Shown here piece after piece: positions 25,391 through 39,000 of a stretch of DNA of 64,000 nt (position 1 is the stretch's first letter; each line of letters begins with the position of its first letter). The notes below the pieces were generated by a model. It saw nothing but the letters and a program-made list of their open reading frames with translations, was not told the origin of the DNA and made no database searches. The DNA lies in the NCBI GenBank assembly GCA_032622095.1, contig CP136064.1, forward strand, positions 185,362,209 to 185,426,208, read 5' to 3'. Both the position numbers and the translations under genes were made by a program. The DNA is from Siphonodentalium dalli. Taxonomy: Eukaryota > Mollusca > Scaphopoda > Gadilida > Siphonodentaliidae.

Positions 25391-25659
25391 TAAAAAGGCC
25401 TTGTTCTTATACCAATTATAAATATCGAGTAAATAACGTGTTATTGTCAAGATCGTACACTGTGTTATGTAAACAAAAAAGAGATTATGTAACAGAAAGT
25501 TTGTATTTAAACAAATGTAAGCTTGGAACCAGCCAAATTCAAACAAAGGTCAAATTCATGGTAGCATGCACAGCAGTCTCATTCAAATCTTTATAATTGT
25601 AATTGTATGAATGTAAACTCATTATACCCCCAGATCCCACAAGCAGACTTGCCATAATA
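25391..25659. other. No gene recognised
   Basis: Contains TTCTTATACCAATTATAAAT and TATGTAAACAAAA words that recur near 55.19-55.26 kb, so it is probably repeat-derived. Confidence 0.4.
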
Positions 25660-26520
25660 TGTTGACACCACAGGTCCCCTGGTACGACAACCCAACCATG
25701 AGTATACTGTGTATGCCTTAATACAAGATTTATAACTATCGGACCTATATTGACCCACATGGACCCACTTGCAATCAAAATTCGTCACAATCCCCCCTGC
25801 AAGAGATAATGTCACAGAGACCCAGTTCAGACCATATTCACACCTTAATTTGATTTATCTCTCGCATCGATACATGGAAGAAAATCATCAAAGATCTATA
25901 TGAATATGTGCACACTTTCGAAACCTGACAAACCCTTGTACAGATTCCCATCAAATATACTAGTAGCATAGTAATACCAGTACCGCGGCTCAATCGTTTA
26001 GGGGTAAAACTCCAGGTCATTTCGCCATCCAGTGCTGGCGATAAGAGTTCAAATATGGCCGGTGGTTTGCCGCAAATGGTAGTCGAGTTTATCAGCCATT
26101 GAAATCACTGTTAGATTAGCCGTAAGTGGAGGATTTAACCCTAATTAGTCATTCAATGATTCACCATGTGTGCTTCTGTGTGTGTCTCAGCAGTATAAAT
26201 TCAGCAGTACTACTATGCTATATTTGATGGGAATCTGTTCAAGGGTTTGTCTGGTTTCGAAACTGCACATATTCATATGTATCTGTGGTGATCTTCCACG
26301 TATTGTCATGGGAGATACAACAAATTAAAGACGCGAATATGGTATGAAGAACATGGTATGTGGCATTATCACTGACACATACACAGGGGATTTTGATGAA
26401 TTTTGATTGCATGTGAGTCTATGATCAAGGTCTAGGTCCAATAGTTATATACCGGTACCTGTATTAAGGTATATACTCATGGCGGGGTTGTTGCACCAGG
26501 GGACCTGTGGTTGACACATA
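25660..26520. repeat. Long imperfect inverted repeat with a tRNA-like spacer
   Basis: Arms of about 325 bp (25660-25985 and 26205-26520). Pairing blocks include CAGGTCCCCTGGT / ACCAGGGGACCTG, GATTCCCATCAAATATA / TATATTTGATGGGAATC and ATATGAATATGTGCA / TGCACATATTCATAT. The spacer holds a tRNA-like stretch (next entry). Confidence 0.75.
25984..26063 (+). repeat. tRNA-like sequence (probable SINE head)
   Basis: GGCTCAATCGTTTAGGGG resembles an A box region, and AGTTCAAATATGG a weak B box, 40-50 bp apart. The cloverleaf is not convincing, so I do not call a tRNA gene. Confidence 0.35.
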
Positions 26521-28154
26521 TATAATTTCTGTTTGGTTTAAACCCAATGAATATACATTTAATGAACCACTATTGCGTTATGTGTCCCATGATATCCAAC
26601 CGATTATCTCCCCATGGCCCTGCAAATAAGTTATGGCTGCATCTGCCACCCCTGGTATATATCACAAGTGGTAAACAATTTGGGGAGTCTCTGATATGAG
26701 AGAAAAACCTGCAAAATGTAAACAAAGAGAGATAACTCTAACTTGTAGTATAAAGGTGTACACTTATTGGTTACAAACAACTAATTATATAGAGTTACTC
26801 TTCTTGAATTTGTGTAAGGAAACTCGAGTCAGCATAAAAAAAAATTCTGGCTGCTGATTGGTTGATTATCATTGAGGGAAATATCCCTAATCGGGAACAG
26901 AAAATCATAGCCTACGTAAATATGGCGATTGTGTATGTTTAGATGTCCAGGAAGAGTCTGGTGGCGTCCAGAAGTTACGGAAGGGGTGTGGGTATTTTTA
27001 TGCTGCTGATTTTTTTGCAGTAAATGGGGTAGTTGTGGAAATGCAAGATTATCGTTTGAAAAAAATACCGAAAAGGGCGCGTTTGTTGTCACATACTGGT
27101 GCAGAGGATGACGTTCTAAGGAAAAATTGACCACTTGAAGTTCAAATACACATGTAGGTCATACCCATGGCCGGCAGGACTTTTAGTTAACACTGTCACC
27201 TATGTAAAATAATTAGTTGTGTGTAACCTATAGCATATGTATTGCAAGAGAGGTAATTCTATTTGCTGAATGAATCTTAACATAAAGCCTGTTCATTCAA
27301 AACTCTACGCTTGAAATATATTGCGATGTCAAAGTAAAATTCGAATCAAATTGGAACACAAACACATATTATGTAGCTTGATATCTACATTATAAGTTAT
27401 TTTGGTGGATTGACAGTAACATGGTGTGACATTGACGACTTGAAGTTTATGTTCAACTGAGTTGCTTTTCGACGAGGCTGAACATATGCTCCAAGCCGTC
27501 AACCATATTGTCATTAAAAGAAATTTGACATTTATTCCAAAGAATGATCGGCAGAAAATGTCAAAATCTCCTATCGCTCTCTCCATAATGTTGTTTAATG
27601 TAAATGACATGAAGAAAGCAGGTCATCGACAGATGATGAAATGGTGGTCTTGGTTTCCATTTTGTTGACAGCTCTAGACTCAAACATGGGATATGTTGCG
27701 TGGCTCTCTGAGGAGTCTGACCATTCTTACTGGAGGCGGAAAATGTGATTGTATTCCAATGCTCCCTGGTTAGCCTAGGGTTCCAGCTGAATCCAGGCTA
27801 ATTTTTACGAAACCTATTTTACTTTTTATATAGATTCTATTCTATAAAATAACATGATTGGAACAAGAAGTGCTACAAGAAAGATTCTATTTCATTCGAT
27901 ATTGAATTTTCTATTTATTTATTTCACACAGTTTTGATGTTAATAGAGGGACACCAAAAAATTATTTTAAATTTTTCAATAACAGAATTATATTCTTTGG
28001 TATATATTGGTCCCTTTTACATTGCTTTAACCTTTTTCAACAGAATCCAAATGTGAAAACGATGTAAAATTAGATCTTTTATGTTGCTGTTTTAACTTGA
28101 GGCTTGGAACCCTGAATGCACCTTTAAGTGACATACATTTGTACGAGATGTAGC
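26521..28154. other. No gene recognised
   Basis: Unique AT-rich DNA upstream of the LETMD1-like exons. The missing first exon could lie here; the only phase-compatible candidate seen (26632-26669) is weak. Confidence 0.4.
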
Positions 28155-28514
28155 TTAAAGGCCCACTTAATTTTGAATGCCCAGATCACATTATATACAA
28201 CATATTCCATGTTATATATACCAGTTGGAAGAGGAACTAAAAATATATATGGAATATTGAATAGCTGTGGCCTTGGGGTGTCCACCAAGTGACAGATTCT
28301 CAGATTCAAACCAAGACATCCCCCGTTATTTACATAAATTGCATCACAATTCACAACTAAGAGATAGAGTTATTCCCCTTCCAGTGAAACTAATAGACTG
28401 GCAGCACAGACCAGTTCAAAATTAAGCACAGAACACACGTCGGTACCTTGACAAAAACAACCTGTTTACAGTTTATTCGACCGGATAAGTTGATAATACA
28501 ATGTGGGTCTTTAA
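28155..28514. mobile_element. TTAA-flanked MITE (AGGCCCACTTAA family)
   Basis: TTAA at 28155 and 28511; left end TTAAAGGCCCACTTAATTT. Its interior matches 56790-57236 in reverse orientation, including AACATATTCCAT, GCTGTGGCC and GATAATACAATGT. The right end is shorter than in that copy. Confidence 0.72.
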
Positions 28515-29401
28515 AATAACATTCTTCAGACTTTCATTTTTAGAAAATGTAGGCGCGCATAGTCCCGCTCGCTGGGTTTTGGGCCCAGGCGCGCAGTTTC
28601 TATCAAGATAAAATAAACAGCGGATTGCCGGAAATACATTCATAAATGCCGCGTAAATTGAATTAGTTAACTCACGATCGATGTCCAGTGAATCTCTTTG
28701 ATGGGTTAACACTGCTTAATCCACTATCCATAAGCACAAGTTACACACTTTGTTTTATATTGTACATGCTCCTATATTAATTGTAATTCATAATTATTAA
28801 TAAAGAATCAATTTAATACTCCGATTCCATGCTGACAGAATAATATCAACATCTCCCGGCTACGTCGTCTCGCTTTGATTTTCCATGAATTTATGTGATG
28901 TCATAAGCCATACATAGAAATCATTCAAATGTATTTTTAGCTTCGAATCATTCAGACAGATAGTGCATTCGACACCGTGTGACCTCAAATAATTTACTGG
29001 TGTTGGTGATCAAACGTCGGGCGGGTTGATTGACACCGCACTGTGAATGGAAAGTTGTGGAATTGGTAACTAGGTCGCGGCACCTTTGATCTCGCGACAC
29101 ATCATACAGGCATTCTCGCAAAGCGGTAATAAAACGGAAAATGGGACACATTATTAACCATTATTATATGTTCATAAGTTTCTTTCCCAAAATCCTATGT
29201 TAAAACGTAATGAAAAACTTGAGATATCTAACGATGTTCACCTCATTAATGAAACAACAGGTTAATAACAGTTCTGAGTGACGTCAGATACTTCAGGGGT
29301 TAACATAACTTATTATCAGACCTGAAAATTGATCAGTTTTCCCAGCGACGTTCAACGTCACAACGTCTTGTCCAATCAAAGCGCGTTTCATATAATAAAA
29401 C
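28515..29401. other. No gene recognised
   Basis: Unique DNA with a GC-rich patch near 28550-28580 (GGCGCGC words) that recurs at 29655-29690. No start exon for the LETMD1-like gene could be fixed here. Confidence 0.4.
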
Positions 29402-29542
29402 AGTTATCGCATTGTTTCGAGGTTGACACGAGGAATTATCAGCCCTTGAAAGTCAATATTCACCTCGGCCTTCGGCCTTGGTGGATATTGACTTCCTCGG
29501 GTTGACAATTCCTCGTGTCAACCTCGAAACAATGCGATAATT
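29402..29542. repeat. Foldback upstream of the first visible LETMD1-like exon
   Basis: AGTTATCGCATTGTTTCGAG and GTTGACACGAGGAATT on the left pair with AATTCCTCGTGTCAAC and CTCGAAACAATGCGATAA on the right; the loop holds CGGCCTTCGGCC. It ends 355 bp before the first visible exon. Confidence 0.82.
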
Positions 29543-29897
29543 GTATAATCTCGTCTGGGTAGACACTGAAAATAGCGTTATCAGGTTCGGCCAACTTCGC
29601 TCTCTGTATTTGGCCTAGGTGCGCAATCGATCGCTCGCTGGTTTTCAATTTCAGGCGCGCGATGGTGCGCAAGAGTGATCGCGCGCCTCAAAAATGAAAG
29701 TCTGATTCATGTTATCAGAAGATTAACCAGAAGTGCCTGTAGTTGAGATGATATACATGTACCGGTATGATGTGGCATTTCAATATAATAAAATAACCCT
29801 TCTAAAAAGTAGCATGCAGGCCCATGTAACATTTTATGGGTGAATTTTCAATGCTGTAAAATAGTTCTATAAAACCTCTTACTCACATCTGTTTCAG

Positions 29898-30052
29898 GTT
29901 TTACTGTAAAGAAACTCATGAAATAGTGAAGAAACCAAGCTATTTCAATAGATATGTTGTGAGTCACGCAATCCAGTTTGTAGAGTGGTATGGGAGCGTT
30001 CTTGGTAGAAGGTTTCCAACTGTATTCAAACTATACAAGACATTCACCGCTG
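29898..30052 (+). CDS. LETMD1: LETMD1-like exon A (first visible coding exon)
   Basis: The acceptor is the AG at 29896-29897 after TCTGTTTC, and the donor is GTAAGT at 30053. The first base completes a codon begun in an unseen upstream exon, so that exon must end with two bases of a codon. It encodes 51 residues from FYCKETHEIVKK through GRRFPTVFKLYKTFTA and leaves one base, G. The RRFP..xLY.TF stretch corresponds to the segment before the membrane span in LETMD1. There is no methionine in this exon, so translation cannot start here. Confidence 0.88.
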
Positions 30053-33000
30053 GTAAGTTCAATTGCCATAGTGCAGTGTTTCGGGCAGTGGGGCCCTTTT
30101 AGGGTTCCTTTCCCAAATTTCTCCTCCGACACTTTCTCTTACTCGATCCACAGATTAGTGACCACGTCACATCTGTATCTCCCACTAAATAAAACCAACA
30201 GGGAATGATAAAGGAAAATAATTTATTACACTCCTATGCGCGATTTCCATTGAAAACGCTGTTAATTAAAAATGGTAATGCCACTAGTGAATTATGTCAT
30301 TTCCCGTGACGTCATTGATGTTACGTCGCTTACGTCGATTGTTGATCTTTCTCCACATCGGGACTTTGACTTTCATGCATTAATTCTGTGTGTTTTAATC
30401 ATATTTGGCAAACCAAATTGATGCAGAAGTGTAATAAATAGAGCAATCAATTAGTTCTGAGAATTACGTTGAATAATTCACTCGAGGCGAGAGACGTTTG
30501 GTAAGAAACTTGTGCGCTAATGTGCACTCGTTTCTTACTGACGTCTCTCGCCTCTCATGAATTATTTAACATAATTCTCGGAACCAATTGATTACTCTCT
30601 ATATTATTTGACAACGTTGACCACTAGTTAACATGGCGGTTTGCGCTCCAAATAATATTTGCTTTTGAATTTGTCCTGGGATCGCATTAGGTAAATTAAT
30701 ACCTGAACTAACTTTCTACAAGCAAAAATGGTGCCATTTGTATTTATCAGAAATCTAGAATCGGAAATGGATGTGTGCAGCGGCTGCAGGAACCTCCCGA
30801 GGCTCCCATGCTGAATAAAGGCTCCCAAGGGGAGCCTGTTTCAGCTAGTCTACTTATATTATCGTAGATGTTCAGAATTTGGTTTTGAGTTATGGGCTGA
30901 TTTACTAAAATTAATTGATATTTGCCTTGGACTGAGATCTTCCCCCAGTGGCTATAAGGGTCCCATTTCCCCCAACCCTCAGCAGAAACCATGCATATTG
31001 TAACTTCCTATGTACATGTATTGCTATTTGTATTGTATGCTTGTAGATGTTCACTACAAGTTTGGTGTATGGATACTCATATCACACATCAATGTTATTA
31101 TCTATTTATTGTAATTGGAGTGCCTTTGATTTCCTGATGATCACTTTTGTCTTGGATGAAAACACAGGTTTTAAATTTAAAAAATCAGATCAGCCTATAT
31201 TCTAATTAAAATCTTAACTTGAACACTCATGCGTAGGACCATTGGGATAATTAAAAAAGCAAATAAAACCCCCCAGAAAAAACATTTGTGATAAATTAGA
31301 AGAATATTAATTGAATGAGTTGACACTAAACATGTGCACCAGCATCAGCCCCATATACCGGTAGGTAGTAAATAAATCAACATGATAATGTAAGTGGCCT
31401 ACAACTTGATATTTTTTTGAAACCAGAAATCGGCAATGTTGTCAATAGATTAAGAAAAAGTGTGATATTAGCGGCCAACCATTGTTTTGATTAGCAAGCC
31501 CACATGAGTTTCGGTTGGTAACATAATTAGTGTTATATACTCAATTATTATCTCAAATTGCACTGAAGAGCAACTGCTTATTTTACGATTGTACACAGAT
31601 ATAGTCTAAAATTTTACGGGTGCAACAAATGACTTTTACCCTTTTTTAGCCAAAAAAGTCTTGTTATTTCATGAAATCTTCTTGCCATTGTAGGTACAAA
31701 GGAATTTTTGATTGATGCTAATGAATATACGCGAATATCAGCCAAATTGTGGGGTGGCCAAGAACCAACATCATTCTCCTCCAAAGAACTTCTACTTTAT
31801 AAACAGGTTAGACAATTGATCATTAACCCTTCCTTGACTGCAGCTTCCTGAGATTTTTAAAATACTCTGTGCCAGTATATTCTCTTATATAAGCGAGTCT
31901 CCAAAAGGGAGCCTCGCATATATTAGAGAATGCATTGTCCTAACACTATTTACCTTGACCTTTTAAGCCAGTTCATTCTCTTATATATGTGAGGCTACCT
32001 ATGTGTGACTCACATATATAAGAGAATGCACTGGCACAGGGTCTTTAATGCTGCACCATCACAGCTCCCACCATGAAATGGTTAACTGCTGCATAGTAGC
32101 ATCAACTGTTTGTTGTCTCATTAGTCACAGGGCGGTTTGCGCTCCAAAATACACCTAATAATATTCGCCTTTAATTTATCTCTGTGTTGGTATAGGTCGA
32201 TAAATACCTGAACTACCTTTGTTTGAGCATTATATGTCCCAGAAAGATGTATTGAAGACTGTTGAAGTCATAAAAAGTGAATAAAAAAATTGGCCCATGA
32301 GAAAAAAACTGCCATTTGTATTCATTGGATCTCTAGAATTGAAAAAAACATACAACTGTCCGGAAGAGGTATATTGCGTTATCTTAACATGGTACTATTT
32401 CAAATTTTCATATACAGCTTTCTCTTCAATTTAATCAACAAAATTATGTACATTTAGTACCATAAATGTTTTAGAGTGATGACAGCTCAACATTTTCTTC
32501 CCATAGTCAGTTGCAATTTTTACCCAACCGCTGATTAAAATAATGAACCGGCAAAAACGAAATGATCTCAAACTTTTTGAAAAATATAGGAACATCGTCA
32601 TCATTATCGACACTGTCATCATCATAATTGCTGACATGATAATTATTATCATTGTTGTTATCGTAATATCATGATTATTTTCATCATCATCTTTATCATC
32701 GCTGGTAACATCATCATTATGATCACCGTCATCATGGATAGAAATGCATTGCAAATTTTCCCAATACCTACTATTACCTAGATTTGGCAAATCACCAGGC
32801 TGTTCGCAAGAGAAATCTAATGTTCGAGGGCATTGATAACCATGGAGTTGGTTTGGTGAATGATTAATAGTGACATACTTTTGTAAATAACTTTTTATAT
32901 GATTTTCAGATGCCTTATGATGTTGTGAAGTTGACCCCAATTCTGTTATTTTCTTTGCTTCCAATGGCTCTATGGCTGATATTCCCTATTATGTGAGTAA

Positions 33001-36000
33001 AAGTGTATAGCACAAAGTATCAGCTAGTACGCCCCCTACTGTTCACATATATGCCAAGTAAAACTTGATACAATCCAGCTTTGTCTGAAAAGGATGTTCA
33101 AATTTCAGAGCAACTAATTCCGTAGTTAGGTTTCAGTCACCAGAGTGAAATAATCTTTCTCACAATAAATGAACATTCTTTATTACCACTGAGCAGATAT
33201 TGTTGTCTTTGCCATTAATAGTTAATATATTAATCTATTAACCTGCTATCTACATTTAATGACCTTTTATCAATTATATGTTTTCAGGCATGTCCCTCAT
33301 CACCTGAGGAGAGCATTGACCTAAATAATAAATATTTCATTAAAAGATTGATATTTACGTGATAACGTAATCTGAATTTTGGTGAAAAGTACTACATGTA
33401 TTCTACTATACTATACTATACTGCAAAAACTCTTGATGTTGTAGTTATAATGGTAAAAGGTACTACTAGTCAGATTCTATAGATTCTACAATCTCATATC
33501 TTTCAAATTTTATAATTTAAGAAAAATATTGATAAAATTTAAAATGCCTATGTACATCCTTTATCACATTTCGCTGCATATTTGTCTGCGAAAACAGTGA
33601 AAACAATGGTAACAAAACTCCCCTTTATAAATTATTGAGCATTGCTCCACAGCGTGTGGTTTATGTCGTGGACACCATCATCGCAATTGTAGCTAGCCGA
33701 AGTGAACGAAATGCGTTTAACAAGACACATTGGTTCAAACAGCAGAGTCAGCTCTGGACCATTCACATAACTGCATAAGAAGACGTCCGCTAATTTTAGC
33801 GGTTGACTTTACTAAAAATGAGTAAATGTGTACACAAACGTATAGCATGACTCCCAGAAATGCACAAATTCATGGGATAAGATCATGACTCCCATATAAA
33901 AAAGCACCATGGTACTACCATGTGTCATACACACTTGGTACTACCATGGTAAAGTGATCTTTACCATGATACTTCCATGGTAGTATGGTACTCCCTCATT
34001 AAATTGATATCTGCCACCATTGTAATATGGTACTACCATGGTAAAGTGAGATTTAGCATGGTACCATGGAACTGTCCTAGGGTACTCTAACATGTTACAG
34101 TTGATGCCATTGTAAAGTGTCTTTTGTCATATTAGACTAGATTATTCTCCTATATATGTAGACCAAGTCTTCTCGGTCCACCACAGCTTGTGATATTGAC
34201 TCTACAGACAAGGTTACATCTTTTGATGAATCCATTTTGAACAAGAAAATGGAGCGAAATGTATTGCATGTGTGTCATACACTTGCGTTATATTGGAAAG
34301 TTAACAGATAGTTGAACGCAGTTATGTGAAAGGTATACATGTATGTGCCGTGTGTAACCTAAACGCATGCTTTAAATGAATTTATTTGAAAGCGGCTTTA
34401 CTCAAGTTTACTGTGTATCATTTTGTTGATAATTGCATTTATAAACTCTGTATGTCTTAGCTGGAAGCAAAGTCTTAAGTTCACTATTCACCATTATCTT
34501 CACCCGTTCATTTCCTTCTATCACATTCACCCATTTCAAAGTAACAGCCTCGTGACCTTTGACCTCTTTTCTGGTATGTACATAGTGCTATTTTTCTAAA
34601 TCACAAACAGTCTCTCCGATATCAATTCTTTCATTTAGTTAACAAACAACTTTGTAACCCTTTCTTTATTAAATACTCTTTGAAGAGTAACTCCCTCAGG
34701 AAATGTTCAGATAATAAGTTCAACAAACTACCTATTTTGTTAAACTTATTATCTGGACATTTCCCATCAATGACAAGGAATCCTTCTGCACTGTCCATTT
34801 CTGTTGTCTGATTATATTTCCTGAACAATGTTTATTTTATATCTGAGTCGGAGAATCCATTTATTGTATAAATGGTTAATGCCCAGATTGCTACATACAA
34901 TCAGACTGTAATTGTTCATTCATTTCAGGTATATGTTTCCAAGACAATTACTGTGCAAGCATTTCTGGACGGACCAACAAAGACAAGAGTTTGCTAAATT
35001 CTACCTTAAAAAGCGAGTGAATCAGTTTGAGTATGTGCTGGACTACCTATATCTGAGATCAAAGTATATAGAAGACAGTCGCCTCCATGACGCAGTACTC
35101 GATCTCATCAGGAAGGTATATTATACATACACATATATTTGAACCTCACGATTTAATGCAAATTGCGATTTAAGTCTCACCATGCAATTTTGGAAAACTG
35201 TAGGCTGGATAATCCAAAGGAAGAGCACGCTTGTCTTTATTATATATATTTTCATCAGCATTTTCCATTGACCCATTTTTTACTAAATTGATTCTCCTAA
35301 TCAGTTATATTTTAAGTACTAGCCGATGAGCCCGACGTTGTCCGGGCTATTCAAAAACCAAATTTCAAGTCGATGGCTCTACCCGTTTCCGAGATCTGGT
35401 CTGCGCATGCGCGAAGCTGGCATCGCACGGGCTCGGCGACCCGATAAAATTTGTATCCGTGGCAAGATACATTCACATACCAAATTTCAAGTCAAGTCGA
35501 TGAGCCCGACGTTGTCCGGGCTATTCTAAAACCAAATTTCAAGTCGATAGCTCCACCCGTTTCCGAGATCTGGTCTGCGCATGCGCGAAGCTGGCGTCGC
35601 ACTGGCTCGGCGACCCGATAAAATTTGTATCCGGGGCAAGATACATTCACATAGCAAATTTCAAGTCGATAGCTCCACCCGTTTCCGAGATCTGGTCTGC
35701 GCATGTGCGAAGATGGCGTCGCACGGGCTCAGCGACCCGATAAAATTTGTATCCGGGGCAAGATACATTCACATAGCAAATTTCAAGTCGATAGCTCCAC
35801 CCGTTTCCGAGATCTGGTCTGCGCATGCGCGAAGATGGCGTCGCACAGGCTCGGCGACCTGATAAAATTCGTATCCGGGTCAAGATACATTCACATAGCA
35901 AATTTTAAGTCGATAGCTCCACCCGTTTCCGAGATCTCATCTGCGCATGCGCTGCACGGGCGTCGCACTGGCTTGCCAATACGACAACGACGACCGCCTG

Positions 36001-39000
36001 GTCAAACTACACACACGTACCAAGTTTCTTCCCGATCGGTCGAGAATTTGTAGATTTGTATAAATGACATACAGACATACAAACATACAGACAGACAAAC
36101 AGAGGTCTTCAAAATATATATGAGATATAGCATATATATAGCATATACAAGCGACAGATAATACAAGTGCAGAAGATTCCTATTAATTGCGTGGTCATTT
36201 GTTGAACTTATTATCTGGACCTTTCCTAAGGGAACTACTCGTCAATGAGACTTTAGTAGAGAAAGGGTTGAGATATGGCGCAATGCATTGAAGACGTTTA
36301 ACAATAGATCATAGTATTAATGTATTAGACTAAGAAAGTTCTCAGATTTGGTGTACTACTAGTGGATGTACCCGGCATTACATGAGTAAAGTTTGGCAAA
36401 ATTAATAGAAATTGAAACAGTTACAGTAATGCCCTAAGACCTAAGTAATCAACTTCTTAACCACAGCAGAATTATGGGTAACATTTCAGGATTTAGTCGG
36501 AAATACGGCTTGTTGCCATTCATCGGAAAGCTCTCAGTGAGAGCTTTACGATGAATGGCAACAAGCCATATTTCCAACTAAATCCTGAAAAGTTACCCAT
36601 AATTCTGCTGTGGTTAAGAAGTCGATTACTTAGGGCATTACTGTACAATAAATTAGGATCTGTTGTTTGCTAAAGCTTAAGTGTCATTCTTTGTCCCAAT
36701 AAGGTAAAAGATATTAAAGCGTTCATGTTGATTCTCGTAATCGGTGCAGAAATGTGGATCCCTATAAGGAACATAGATGAGAGAGACGCAAACACACATA
36801 TGGTGTCCTGATATAGTAGTAGTTAAAGATCACTCGAATAAATTCTTTGTCTGATAAGGTAAAAGATAAAGAGTGTTCATGTTGTTTCTGTACAGTAATG
36901 CGGATATATTCGATATAAAGTCATAACGTCAAAAGGCAACTTCCGGACCCAGTCGATGTGACCCGGTGAGAGGAAATACATACTCATGGAAAACTTCATC
37001 GTAATCAGTGCAGAAATGTTGATGCATATAAGGAACACACAACGAGCAAGAGAGAGTGAAACACACATTCATATTTATATATACGTCTTCTGGCTGTTGA
37101 CAATCTTTGCCAAATGATTTATTGAATCATTTTAACTATAAAATTATTGCCGCCCTAATGCCATTGCTTTTTGACTATCAAATCTCAAGGGCTGATCAAA
37201 TGTGTTCACATATAAGAATATATCTTGTTTATTCATTGCTATTTTTCCTATACAGCTTGACCACTCTATTCACCCAAGTCCAGAAGCAATACTCAACTTG
37301 AAGCCAGTATTTGAAGCTCAACCATATAGTGTTGAGAAGCTGCCAATAGCTCACTTAGTAAGTTCTACAATTTACCATTAACGGAATCTACTTTAACCTA
37401 TTCACTTCTAAATATTTTACGCTGACTCCTATATGCCTTTATGCTACAGAATACAAATTTTTACTTTTGCTAAATGAAATAAATATTTTCCAAATTCTTT
37501 TTGAAGTGCCAAATGCTACTAGTTTCTGCAACATTGATTCTTAATTTTCGACAATTGACTTTTGATGTCGTATGGCAGGCAGATAATTATTAATAATTTT
37601 CGCCTCTTTACTGTGGGAAAGAACAATATACCAATCACTGAACAATAAAATTTTAGAAGGGTTGCTTCATCTGAAGGGCACTTCAAAACAAAGAGTATTA
37701 GCTATGTAAACACCACACATACTAGTAATCCCTCCTCCTGTCGATACTAATGCTATCAGATCTTGATAGAGGTTGTTAACTTTTCCTAACCTTATAAAGC
37801 ACCACCAGTTAATTAATAAAATTCTTGCAGAAGTTTCCTGAAATTAATGGTATTGATTGACCAATATTTTAAAACTTTCTTGAAGAATTAAAAAGTGATT
37901 TGCCAAAATTTTGCCAAATGGAAATATGTTTGACCAAATATGAATTATTTTTGCATCTGGCAAATGGCAACGCGAACCCTGTACAGAATGTTGATTAAAT
38001 GGGGGAAAAAAAGAATTTGACATCTCAATCAGACCCAGATTTTATCTAAGTATTCTCTAAATTTGCTAATTAATAACAATTGTGTGGATAAAATATCTGC
38101 TCCAGTACCTTTTAGCCAGTCTATTTTGAACAGACTCCTAAAAAACCTAAGAATCTTAATAATAGTTGATAAATGACTGATCAACTTTTGAGCTCTTGAG
38201 GAAAATCAGGCCATTTTAAGTTAAGAATAAAATAATGCAGAAAGTGCCTGGGGAGATAGTAATTTATTTCTGTCATCCACAGAGACATTTGGGTATAATG
38301 CTTAACCTATCTCTGAGGCGCTCAAAGATGACAGAAAGTGGCATGTTCCTACATCACTTAGACATTGTGCTGGTTAAAGAGGGTCTCAATAACATGGACA
38401 AAGAGGATCTTGAACAGGTGTGCTATTGTATCTTTTTCTTCGGAAAATTTAACCCTTTACCCAACAAACCGGCCAAAACCGGCCAAATATAGCTTCAACA
38501 GGCTAAAATATCTTCGGTCTGTCTCAATAGAACCATACAAATATGGATATCATTGGAACCGGCTCCTTGACCACATTGTGATAGTTACAGTTATGCCCTG
38601 TTCCAATGCATTCTCTTATATATGCGAGTCGACCATAGGTCGCCTCGCATATATAAGAGAATGCATTGGCCTAAAAAAAATCTTTTTTTAACACTTTTTA
38701 CCATTTTTTCTTACATTCTTTAACAATTTTATAATTTTTAATGTGTTAAGCCAATGCATTCTCTTATATATGCGAGGCGACCTATGGTCGACTCGCATAT
38801 ATAAGAGAATGCATTGGTACAGGGCCCTTCTGTTGGGTAAAGGGTTAAGACATATTAGACCAAACAAAAATAATGTTCTGTTTCTGAGACAACACCCTCA
38901 TAAACATGTGGCTCGCTGGATAATTTTTATGGCCCGCAAAATAAAAATTTCAAATCATTCTGCCACCCGGATTCACAATGCGATGTCCACAATCTCTATC

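Noticed and set aside
26632-26669. Short candidate start exon (MAASATPGIYHK plus TG) in the correct phase for 29898
   Set aside because: The donor TG|GTAAAC is poor, there is no basic presequence, and a 12-codon match of phase is easily chance.
32431-32964. 177-codon antisense frame overlapping exon C
   Set aside because: Kept open by an ATC/ATT microsatellite and antisense to a real exon; low-complexity protein.
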